Part shown: positions 27,041 through 34,330 of the stretch, one piece after another
Layout of the letters: every line of letters starts with the position of its first letter
Position numbering within the stretch: the stretch's first letter is position 1
Origin: DRQF01 sp964559135
Lineage (GTDB): Bacteria; Planctomycetota; GCA-002687715; DRQF01
Direction: 5' to 3'
Assembly: GCA_964559135.1 (NCBI GenBank)
Contig: CAZLGG010000004.1
Location: forward strand, 1-64,000
DNA: 64,000 bases
Position numbers and translations under genes: made by a program
Notes under the pieces: model-generated
Databases searched by the model: none
What the model saw: the letters and a program-made list of their open reading frames with translations, nothing else
What the model was told of the DNA's origin: nothing

Positions 27041-27336
27041 CATGCTCGTCCTCAGGCGCACTATGGGAGATAAGAAGGGGGGCTCTCACGGAAGCGCCGA
27101 GGCGCAAAGACGCATCGGCCGGGCGACTCGCGATCGGCCCCTTCCTTCTCTGCGGCTCCGTGCCTCCGTGAGAGACAAACCTGAAGGTCGATAAAGGCCC
27201 GAACCTGGACGCATCATCGCACAACAAGGGCGCTTCGAGGACGTGGAGGGAAGAGCTTGCTCTTCATGCCGGCTCGAGGGGCGTCGATCACACGACGGGA
27301 AGGCGTCGTGCTGAACAGGCTCGCCCCTTCGAGAGG
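27041..27336. other. Intergenic region between convergent kelch and glyS genes
   Basis: The stretch holds no convincing gene. It contains a palindromic element (27083-27176) and unstructured GC-rich sequence with no clear terminator for glyS. Confidence 0.5.
27083..27176. repeat. Palindromic dispersed element, copy 1
   Basis: The left arm (27084-27110, beginning TCTCACGGAAGCGCCGAGG) is an imperfect inverted copy of the right arm (27148-27174, ending GTGCCTCCGTGAGA). The same arms recur at 57836-57920 and 57981-58011. All copies lie in non-coding sequence downstream of genes, as expected of REP-like or miniature mobile elements. Confidence 0.6.
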
Positions 27337-28668
27337 TCAATAGCCGATCTTACCCCGGAGGAACGAAGCGACGGCGTCGATAGCAACCCGTTCCTGTGCC
27401 ATGGAATCCCGATCGCGGATCGTCACCGTGCCGTTCTCCTTGGAGTCGTGATCCACGGTGATGCAGTAGGGGGTGCCGATCTCGTCTTGTCGCCGGTAGC
27501 GGCGACCGATGGCCCCGCTTTGGTCGTAGAAGACGTTGAACTGTCTTCTTAGATCCTCTTCCAGCTTGTGGGCGATGTCGGGAAGGCCGTCTTTTTTCAC
27601 CAATGGGAAGATGCCCGCCTTGATGGGGGCGAGCTTGGGATGCAGATGGAGAACCGTTCGAGAATCGCCATCCTCCAACGCCTCCTCATCGTAGCCGTCC
27701 ACGAGGAAGACGAGGACTGCGCGATCCACTCCGAGGGCGGGCTCGATCACGTAGGGCCAATAGCGTTCCTTGGTCTGATCGTCGAAAAAGCGCAGATCCC
27801 GGCCCGTGGCCTCCTGGTGACGCTTCAGATCGAAATCGGTCCGGTTGGCGACGCCTTCCAATTCCTTCCAGCCGAAGGGAAACTGGTACTCGAGATCCGC
27901 GCAGGCCTTCGAGTAGTGGGCCAGTTCGTTCCCTTCATGCTCGCGAAAGCGCATGCGGTCGGGGTCCACGCCCAGGTCGAGAAACCATTGCAGACGTTCC
28001 TTGCACCAGTACTCATACCAGGTGTCCGCCTCTGCCGGGGGGACGAAGAATTCCATCTCCATCTGCTCGAATTCCCGGCTCCGGAAGATGAAGTTCTCCG
28101 TCACGATCTCGTTGCGGAATGACTTCCCCTGCTGCGCAATCCCGAAGGGGGGCTTGACGCGCGAGGTCTCGAGGACGTTCTTGAAGTTGACGAAAATGCC
28201 CTGAGCCGTCTCCGGACGGAGGTACACGGCGGACTCCTGGCTTTCCACCGGCCCCATGTTCGTCTTGAACATCAGATTGAACTGCCGGGGTTCGGTCAGT
28301 TCGCCGTCGCATTCCCCCGGCCGCTTCGACGGTTTTTCGGGACAGACCTGGGTGTCCAGCGTGTCCGCGCGGAATCGTGCCTTGCATTTCTTGCAATCCA
28401 CGAGGGGATCGTTGAATCCGGAAACGTGGCCACTGGTCTCCCAGACCTTCGGGTGCATGAGGATCGATGTGTCCAGTCCGACGACGTCGGAGCGGCCCCG
28501 CACCAGGACGTTCCACCATGCATCCTTGACGTTCCGCTTCAACTCCACGCCCAAGGGGCCATAGTCCCAGCAGGACTTGAGACCTCCATAAATCTCGCTG
28601 GAGGGGAAGACGAATCCTCGGCGCTTGCAGAGCGACACGAGCTTTTCCATGGTATCGGCGGGTTTCAA
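27337..28668 (-). CDS. glyS: Glycyl-tRNA synthetase, dimeric class II type
   Basis: 443 residues, the single-chain type rather than the alpha/beta form. Class II features include FVFPSSEIYGG near the start, GFNDPLVDCKKCK with paired cysteines, motif 2 around GIAQQGKSFRNEI, and motif 3 around VIEPALGVDRAVL. It charges tRNA-Gly. The start appears to be TTG 28668, since GAGGG lies eight bases upstream; ATG 28650 has no Shine-Dalgarno. A promoter (TTGAAA, 17 bp, CATAAT) lies 49-77 bases upstream. The amidotransferase-like gene precedes it by 108 bases. Confidence 0.96.
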   Translation of the reverse strand: MKPADTMEKLVSLCKRRGFVFPSSEIYGGLKSCWDYGPLGVELKRNVKDAWWNVLVRGRSDVVGLDTSILMHPKVWETSGHVSGFNDPLVDCKKCKARFRADTLDTQVCPEKPSKRPGECDGELTEPRQFNLMFKTNMGPVESQESAVYLRPETAQGIFVNFKNVLETSRVKPPFGIAQQGKSFRNEIVTENFIFRSREFEQMEMEFFVPPAEADTWYEYWCKERLQWFLDLGVDPDRMRFREHEGNELAHYSKACADLEYQFPFGWKELEGVANRTDFDLKRHQEATGRDLRFFDDQTKERYWPYVIEPALGVDRAVLVFLVDGYDEEALEDGDSRTVLHLHPKLAPIKAGIFPLVKKDGLPDIAHKLEEDLRRQFNVFYDQSGAIGRRYRRQDEIGTPYCITVDHDSKENGTVTIRDRDSMAQERVAIDAVASFLRGKIGY

Positions 28669-28716
28669 AATGACGGCCCTCGTTCGCGCGGAGAGACAAG
28701 CTTCTCGGAGAGCCGG

Positions 28717-28745
28717 ATTATGCGGGGGGGGGCTGGGACTTTCAA
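28717..28745 (-). promoter_or_regulatory. Sigma-70-like promoter of glyS
   Basis: Read on the minus strand, TTGAAA (28745-28740) and CATAAT (28722-28717) are spaced 17 bp. Transcription from about 28709 would give a leader of some 40 bases. Confidence 0.6.
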
Positions 28746-28776
28746 CGCACGGGCGGATCTCGAGCGGCGATCGGGG

Positions 28777-29541
28777 TTAGCGAACTTCCTGTCCGGCACG
28801 CTGCAAGTGGAAACGGCCTGCCGCCTCGACATGGGACCGGAAGAGCGCCAGATTGAAATCCAGATTCGTGAAGGTGAGTTCCGGGTGCCATTGGACGGCC
28901 CGAGCGAAAGTGTGTTTCTCACTCGCCATCGCCTCGGCCACTCCGTCGGTCGCCTTGGCGACGATGGTGAATCCGGGCGCCGGTTCCTTCACGCACTGGT
29001 GATGGTAGCTGTTCACCCGCACCTTGGTCTCCCCCACCAGATGATGCAGCCAGCTATCGTCCATGATTTCGATGCTGTGGGAGGGATACTCCTCGGTGAG
29101 CTTTTGGAAGTGGAGCAGCGTCTCGTTCCCCATCTGGGACTCGATATCCTGCACGAGCGTTCCTCCCGCCGCCACATTGAGGACCTGCATTCCCCGACAG
29201 ATTCCGAAGGTGGGCATATCTCGGGAAAGGGCTTCCCGGGTCAGGATCATCTCGGTGACGTCGCGGAGGGGATTGATCTGCTCGATGCGGCGGTGCGGTT
29301 CTTCCCCGTACCAAGACGGATCGACGTCGAACCCTCCGGTGAGCAGAAGGCCGTCACAGACATCCAGGAGCTGAATCAGGACCTCCGCGTTCTGGGTCAG
29401 CGGCAAGATCATAGGCACCCCGCCTGCGGCCTCGACGGCCTGAACGTAGTGCATGGAGACGCCGAAACGGGGGTAGGGACGGTCGTTGTGGGTGAAGTAG
29501 ATCTTCCGGGATGACACGCCGATGACTGGCCGTCGACTCAT
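28777..29541 (-). CDS. Class I glutamine amidotransferase-like hydrolase (PuuD/peptidase C26 family)
   Basis: 254 residues, matching gamma-glutamyl-GABA hydrolase PuuD and relatives. The nucleophile is C115 in FGICRGMQ, and His219 and Glu221 in QWHPE complete the triad; LLLTGGFDVDP is the family's glycine turn. Members cut gamma-glutamyl amides in polyamine catabolism or other glutamyl conjugates. GGAG lies nine bases before the ATG. There are no polyamine genes nearby. It follows the radical SAM gene by 62 bases on the same strand, so it may work with that enzyme. Confidence 0.88.
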   Translation of the reverse strand: MSRRPVIGVSSRKIYFTHNDRPYPRFGVSMHYVQAVEAAGGVPMILPLTQNAEVLIQLLDVCDGLLLTGGFDVDPSWYGEEPHRRIEQINPLRDVTEMILTREALSRDMPTFGICRGMQVLNVAAGGTLVQDIESQMGNETLLHFQKLTEEYPSHSIEIMDDSWLHHLVGETKVRVNSYHHQCVKEPAPGFTIVAKATDGVAEAMASEKHTFARAVQWHPELTFTNLDFNLALFRSHVEAAGRFHLQRAGQEVR

Positions 29542-29603
29542 GCACTCGTTCTCCTGCGGCTGGGGTCAATCCATGATGACAGAACCAGGGGTCGGGAAAA
29601 CCC

Positions 29604-30686
29604 TCATTTCGCCTTCTTGAGGAATCCCGGAGTCTTCATGGCCAACTCGGTGACCTTGCCGAGACTGCGGCCTTCGCAGGTGATGCAGCTCTTGTAGGGG
29701 GAGCGGTGCCGCTTCATCTCCTCGCGAAGCGTCTTATAGGCCTCGCCGTTCCAGACCCGATCGAAGCCGTCCTCGAAGAGATTGCCGAAGTCGACCTTCT
29801 CGTCCATCTGGAGTGCGCAGCAAGGCGTCACCTTGCCGTCGATCGCCACGTAGATCTGAACCCATGGATAGATGCAATCCGGGCTCTTCTCCTCGGGGTT
29901 GAAGTCGTCCTTGTAGCGTTCCTCGTAGAAAGGAAGCAGGGAGATGATCTCCTCGAGGTTCGTGGGAACACCCAGGGAGTCCCCCAACTCTCGGGTCTCG
30001 ACGAGAGCTTGGCGATAGGCGTCCCTGCTGAGGCCTCCCAGCAGCTCGTCCTCTCTCTCCTCGATGCCCACCAGGTTCATGGGGCGGAAGTTCACCCGGC
30101 ACACGCCCATTTCCTTGGCCAGCTCGACAACGGACTTCATCTCGTGAAGGTTGTCTCGACCGAGGACGTATTCGAAGCCGACGTCGGGTCGGGAAATACC
30201 TCGCTCCTCCTTCAGAGCCTGGATGGCGCGAATCCCCTCGAGGATGGCCTCATGGAAATCGGCGAGGCGCATCTTCCGATAGGTCTCGGCCGTGGCGGCA
30301 TCGATGGAGAGGCGAAGCGCCCAAAGTCCCGAGTCCACGATCTGCTCCGCCAACTCCGGCCCAAGCGTGCCGTTGCTGGTGACGATGGCCTTCGCGTCGT
30401 GGTCGCGGACGTACGCCAGCATCTTGAAGAGGTCCGGACACAGCGTCGGCTCGCCGTCGCCCGCGAACGTGACGCGCATGGGCTTCACGTCGTCGAACAC
30501 CTCCTTGAAGGTCTCGAACGTCATATGCTTGGGACGAAAGACGTTCTTCTCGCGGACGCAGAACGCGCACTTGAGATTGCAGAACGTGGTCGGCTCGATC
30601 TGGAGATGCAAAGGCGTGTTCGACACCTTTTGCGGCCGGGCCAGGACGCTGATCCCGGCTTTCATCATGTTGGCGATTCCGCCCAT
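29604..30686 (-). CDS. Radical SAM protein with SPASM-type C-terminus
   Basis: 360 residues from ATG 30686; AGGAG six to seven bases upstream supports this over the preceding GTG. The radical SAM cluster motif CNLKCAFC (C36, C40, C43) follows EPTTF, and FAGDGEPTL is the SAM-binding GGE-like strand. C-terminal cysteines (SPDCIYPW, VTPCCALQ, CITCEG) form a SPASM-like auxiliary cluster site, with the typical FGNLFEDGFDRVWNGE before the last pair. Such proteins modify peptides, sugars or lipid head groups. The flanking amidohydrolase and exosortase-type glycosyltransferase suggest an envelope glycan or peptide role; no precursor peptide is visible next to it. Confidence 0.9.
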   Translation of the reverse strand: MGGIANMMKAGISVLARPQKVSNTPLHLQIEPTTFCNLKCAFCVREKNVFRPKHMTFETFKEVFDDVKPMRVTFAGDGEPTLCPDLFKMLAYVRDHDAKAIVTSNGTLGPELAEQIVDSGLWALRLSIDAATAETYRKMRLADFHEAILEGIRAIQALKEERGISRPDVGFEYVLGRDNLHEMKSVVELAKEMGVCRVNFRPMNLVGIEEREDELLGGLSRDAYRQALVETRELGDSLGVPTNLEEIISLLPFYEERYKDDFNPEEKSPDCIYPWVQIYVAIDGKVTPCCALQMDEKVDFGNLFEDGFDRVWNGEAYKTLREEMKRHRSPYKSCITCEGRSLGKVTELAMKTPGFLKKAK

Positions 30687-30713
30687 CACGTTCTCCTAAA
30701 TCGTCACGGCAAA

Positions 30714-30739
30714 AGAATATGCACTTGCAAGCATATTCT
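30714..30739 (-). promoter_or_regulatory. AT-rich palindrome in the radical SAM leader
   Basis: AGAATATGC and GCATATTCT form a perfect 9-bp inverted repeat around eight bases, unusually AT-rich for this genome. On the minus strand it is followed by TTTTG and, 18 bases on, by the AGGAG of the radical SAM gene. It could be an operator, an attenuator-like hairpin, or a weak terminator for the glycosyltransferase gene that ends 60 bases upstream. Confidence 0.45.
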
Positions 30740-30798
30740 GCCCTGCCTCGTCACGCCAAGGAATTCCGCTTTACGGTCTCCCGGCACACCTGAAATTG

Positions 30799-32052
30799 TC
30801 ATCCGACCGACACTTCCGGCCGATCCTCCGTGATCGCACTCCCGAGCAGGTTCTCATAGAGAGTCTTGACCGGAATGAGGGTGCGATCCCAGTTTCTGAT
30901 ATTTCTCACCGCCTCACGGCCGGCCCGGCCCTCCTCGCGGAGCGCCTCGTCCGTACGGTCCAGAGCCCGGTTCAAAAGGGCATGCAAGGCCTCGAAGTCC
31001 CCGGCACGGAAGGTCTCTCCCACGCCGCATTCCTCGAACAATTCTCGAATCCCGCCCACGTCGCTCCCCAAGGTGCAGCGCTCCATGGCCATCGCCTCGA
31101 GGGGCTTCAAGGGCGTGACCTTCTCGGTCAACCGTTTCGAACGGCGCGGGTAGATGAAGAGATCCCCGAGGGCGTAGTGGTCCTGCACCTCGTCGTGAGG
31201 CACCCTCCCAGTGAGATGCACGACGTCATCCAGCCCCAGCTCTCGGACGAGAGCTTCCACGTTGGGCGTGTCCTCGCCGGAACCCACGAGTAGCAAGACG
31301 AAGTCGTCCCGCTCCCTGCGCAGTCGATCGGCGGCGCGAACCAGATCGGTGAGCCCCTCGTAGAAGAAGAAGCTCCCGATGAATGCGATGACGCGTTTCC
31401 CCTCGAAGCCGTAGCGCTCCTCGAGCTCGGCGGGCTTCGGCCGGGGTTGAAACGTGTCCGGTTCCACACCGTTCTTGACGACCGTGATCTTCTCCGCGGA
31501 CAGGCCTCGCTCGACGAGGTCCCTTCGCAGGCCCTCGCAGATGCAGACCACGGCATCGGCGGCGCGTGTCACCTCGGACTCCAGCCTGCGCACTTGGCGG
31601 TAGACGAACCCGTCCTCGGTGATCTTGCCCTTGTCGACAGCATCGTCTTCCCAGAAGGCGCGGATCTCGTACACGACGGGAATGCCCAATCGCTTGCCGA
31701 CGGCGACGGCGGCTTGGCCGTTGAAGAAGGGGGAGTGGGCGTGAATCAGATCCGGACGGAACGAGCGCCCCACCTCCTCCAGGCGCCGCACCATCGCCCC
31801 CGTCATGATCCGCTCCTTCCAAAAGGGGATCTTGAGCTGCACCCGAGACCACATACGCTTCGGCCGCGCAGTCCGAAAATGGCGAATGCCGTCGAGGATT
31901 TCCTCCTCGCCCGCATCCGCCCCGTGGCGGGCCGAAGTGACGACGGCGACTTCCGCTCCCATGCTCTTCAGTCCGCGCAGGATATACCGGCTCCGGAAGC
32001 TGTAGCCGGAATACTGGGGCAAGGAATGGTCGAGCAGATGTAGGACACGCAT
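30799..32052 (-). CDS. Glycosyltransferase family 4, exosortase-associated type
   Basis: 417 residues from ATG 32052, preceded by GGAG six bases upstream; an in-frame TTG at 32064 is less likely. The N-terminal half has LHLLDHSLPQYSGYSFRSR and a DLIHAHSPFFNG acceptor-side segment; the C-terminal half has KNGVEPDTFQPR, IGSFFFYEGL and the donor-binding KPLEAMAMERCTL, marks of the GT4 GT-B fold. The opening closely resembles PEP-CTERM/exosortase A-associated glycosyltransferases as I recall them. It would add sugars to a lipid-linked or surface glycan at the cytoplasmic membrane face. No exosortase is visible in the window. Confidence 0.88.
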   Translation of the reverse strand: MRVLHLLDHSLPQYSGYSFRSRYILRGLKSMGAEVAVVTSARHGADAGEEEILDGIRHFRTARPKRMWSRVQLKIPFWKERIMTGAMVRRLEEVGRSFRPDLIHAHSPFFNGQAAVAVGKRLGIPVVYEIRAFWEDDAVDKGKITEDGFVYRQVRRLESEVTRAADAVVCICEGLRRDLVERGLSAEKITVVKNGVEPDTFQPRPKPAELEERYGFEGKRVIAFIGSFFFYEGLTDLVRAADRLRRERDDFVLLLVGSGEDTPNVEALVRELGLDDVVHLTGRVPHDEVQDHYALGDLFIYPRRSKRLTEKVTPLKPLEAMAMERCTLGSDVGGIRELFEECGVGETFRAGDFEALHALLNRALDRTDEALREEGRAGREAVRNIRNWDRTLIPVKTLYENLLGSAITEDRPEVSVG

Positions 32053-32131
32053 GCGAAACTCCAACTCACTCTATCGAAATCCCGGGCCTGTTCTCCAAGA
32101 AGTCGATATTCTCCCACCGAGAATCTCCAGC

Positions 32132-32926
32132 ATGTCGCCTCATCATCTTCTCCTCGCCCTCTGCATGGCACTCCTGTCCGCCCTCGGTTGCACGACGGCG
32201 CCGGACCTCCCTGAAAACGCCGACCCCATCCAGGCCATGTCCGTCCTGGGTGAACATGCGGACCATTTCGAGGGCGAGGATCCACGATGCGTCCTGGTCA
32301 TCATGGATCGCCATTCGGCCCGCCCTGGTTTTCGACGGGTCCGCCTGCAGTTGCGCCGCATCCAGCGGGAACACCGGCTGCTCATCGAGAATTTCCTCCG
32401 GCATGGTTACCGGGTGTTGGGCTGCGAGTACCCCTTCGGCCCTCTCGAGGAGACCGAGGACACGGCTCGGGAGTACCGCATCGTTCGCACCTGGATGTAT
32501 CCGAGGGACACCCTCGATGAATACGGCGTCTTTCAGCCCCTCCGCTTCCAGCTGATGTACCCGCAACTCGAGGTCTGGGGCGTCGAGGATCCGGATCTCC
32601 ACGCGAAGGACCGCGAGTCTTGGGAGACCTACGTCACGGAAACCGCTCGGGCTCGACGCAAGGATCAGTCGGAGGCGGACCGGAGGGCTCATCTCGCCCG
32701 AGCGGATCGCGCCGCCCGGGAGCTGAATCGCAACGTGCGGGCTCGAGGCCGCGCGGCGGCTCTCAATCTGTTGGAAGCCCTGGATCGGCTGGGACGAAAA
32801 CGAGGCATCCTGATCCTGGGCGGCGCCCACATTCCGGCGGCCCTCGAGGTCTTTCGTCGACGCGGCGTCAGCTACGACGTCTATCGCTCACACCACTACG
32901 ACGAGCACACCGACGACGCACACTGA
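32132..32926 (+). CDS. Hypothetical lipoprotein
   Basis: 264 residues from ATG 32132. The signal peptide ends in the lipobox LSALGC (Cys20), a likely Lgt substrate. After a short linker come a beta strand (CVLVIMDRHSARPG), a helical region rich in arginine, and a final strand-turn (GILILGGAHIPAALEVFRRRG). The GGAH segment recalls ChaN/TraB-like proteins, which have paired helical and GAxH motifs, but the match is too slight to name. It diverges from the glycosyltransferase gene with about 80 bases between starts. Confidence 0.75.
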   Translation: MSPHHLLLALCMALLSALGCTTAPDLPENADPIQAMSVLGEHADHFEGEDPRCVLVIMDRHSARPGFRRVRLQLRRIQREHRLLIENFLRHGYRVLGCEYPFGPLEETEDTAREYRIVRTWMYPRDTLDEYGVFQPLRFQLMYPQLEVWGVEDPDLHAKDRESWETYVTETARARRKDQSEADRRAHLARADRAARELNRNVRARGRAAALNLLEALDRLGRKRGILILGGAHIPAALEVFRRRGVSYDVYRSHHYDEHTDDAH

Positions 32927-33221
32927 TCGAGAACACACCGACCGCGGCGCATGAACCTGACTCCCGGAACAGCGACGCCCCCGCTCTCCCGGGCCTGGGG
33001 AAGCCCACGCTTCCCGTCGGGCGCCCTTCCCTTGCAGGCCTCCACGGCGTGCCGGATCGGCTTGGTCCGCTCATGAAGACACGAAGTCCATAGCCGTTCT
33101 TTTCCCATGAGTGGCCAGGTCTCTTGGTGAGTCTCAAAATGTCCGTCACCTTCGCCGATCCCGTGACGTCTCGATGGCAGACGTGAGGTGTTTTCTCGAG
33201 ACAAGGAAGGGAGACGTCGTC
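32927..33221. other. Intergenic region, no gene seen
   Basis: A GC-rich stretch between the lipoprotein and the Rpn-family gene. A minus-strand frame (32896-33204) is open, but its translation is arginine-rich and without pattern. No convincing promoter or terminator was found. Confidence 0.4.
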
Positions 33222-34202
33222 GTGCACGGAACTCATGATGGGGTGACGCGGTTCGTTCTGAGTGATGCGGCGAGGATGAGGACCCTGCTCACGCATCTGC
33301 CCGATCCACCCCTCCCCTGGGTCAGCACCCTGGACACACTGGTGCATTGGCCGGACGGCTTCGGCGAAGAATCGCCCGGGGCCCGACGAGCGGATATCGT
33401 CTTCGCCGGCCTCCCCGCGGCAGACGGGACGCCCCGTACCTGCCTCGTCTTCGAGAACCAGAGCATTCCCCTGTTGCACATGCCGATGCGCGCCCTCTGG
33501 TGCACCGTCCAAGTCTTGCGGGATTTCCGCGAGACCTTCGGACACGAAGCCACCCTGCCTGAGATCCATATCGTCGTGTTCTACCACGGAGAAAAGCCCT
33601 GGAGAGGCCCTCTCGCGTTGTACGTCGACGACGATGACGCACGTCGCTCCTCCATCAACTGCCGCTTCCATCTCATCGATCTGAATCGCATCAGTGACGA
33701 GGACATTCAGGAGCGTCTGGGGACGGGCCTGCTCACCCTGGGGGCCCTCGTTTTGAAACATGGCCGGCGCCCCGGCATGGGGGACAAGATTCCCGCCTGG
33801 GATCGTCACTTCGCCGCCGCCCTCGACGAAAACGGAGGCATGGACGGGGTCCGTGCCTGCATCGACTATCTTTTGGACGTTTCCGACGTGGGGCTGGAGG
33901 AGATTGAAGCCCTTCCCTTCGTACGGGACTCATGGGAGGTGCATATCATGCTGAAGACGACGGGGCGAGAGCTCAGAGAAGAAGGTCGCCTCGTAGGCCG
34001 GGCCCAAGGGCTCGAGGAGGGCCGGGCCGAGGGCCGCGCGAAAGAGAGACGGGAGATGCTCCGCCTTCTCTTGCTCCGCCTGTTCGATGGCATTCCGGAG
34101 GATCTGGAGACCCGCATCGCAAAAGCATCCCCCGCGACCCTGACGCTGCTCATCGAAGCCGCCTTCGAGGTGGACGATCCGTCCGATCTCTTGAACGTTT
34201 GA
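33222..34202 (+). CDS. Rpn/PD-(D/E)XK transposase-like nuclease
   Basis: 326 residues from GTG 33222, placed eight bases after GGAAGGGAG and immediately before HGTHDGVTRF, which fits the usual start of the family (PHDALFR). An upstream ATG (33174) and GTG (33111) are open alternatives. The nuclease core has D58 in RRADIVF, then E78 and Q80 in LVFENQS, followed by IHIVVFYHGEKPW, the hallmark of this family. The family's third core residue is commonly Gln, as here. The C-terminal region (about 245-326) is a charged helix rich in EGR repeats, as in other members. Rpn proteins promote RecA-independent recombination. It stands alone. Confidence 0.82.
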   Translation: MHGTHDGVTRFVLSDAARMRTLLTHLPDPPLPWVSTLDTLVHWPDGFGEESPGARRADIVFAGLPAADGTPRTCLVFENQSIPLLHMPMRALWCTVQVLRDFRETFGHEATLPEIHIVVFYHGEKPWRGPLALYVDDDDARRSSINCRFHLIDLNRISDEDIQERLGTGLLTLGALVLKHGRRPGMGDKIPAWDRHFAAALDENGGMDGVRACIDYLLDVSDVGLEEIEALPFVRDSWEVHIMLKTTGRELREEGRLVGRAQGLEEGRAEGRAKERREMLRLLLLRLFDGIPEDLETRIAKASPATLTLLIEAAFEVDDPSDLLNV

Positions 34203-34330
34203 CCTTCAGATCGGTGGTCGTGGGGCATCGAAGGGTTTCCCGGCACGCGCGCTCAGGATTGGATGCCACGCCGCCCCCCCGCGGGACGAGGACGCCCCCG
34301 CTTCAGGAAGGAGCGAACGACCCGGCGGCT

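Noticed and set aside
32896..33204. Minus-strand 102-codon frame in the gap before the Rpn-family gene
   Set aside because: Arginine-rich, no Shine-Dalgarno, no recognisable pattern, and it overlaps the lipoprotein gene end.
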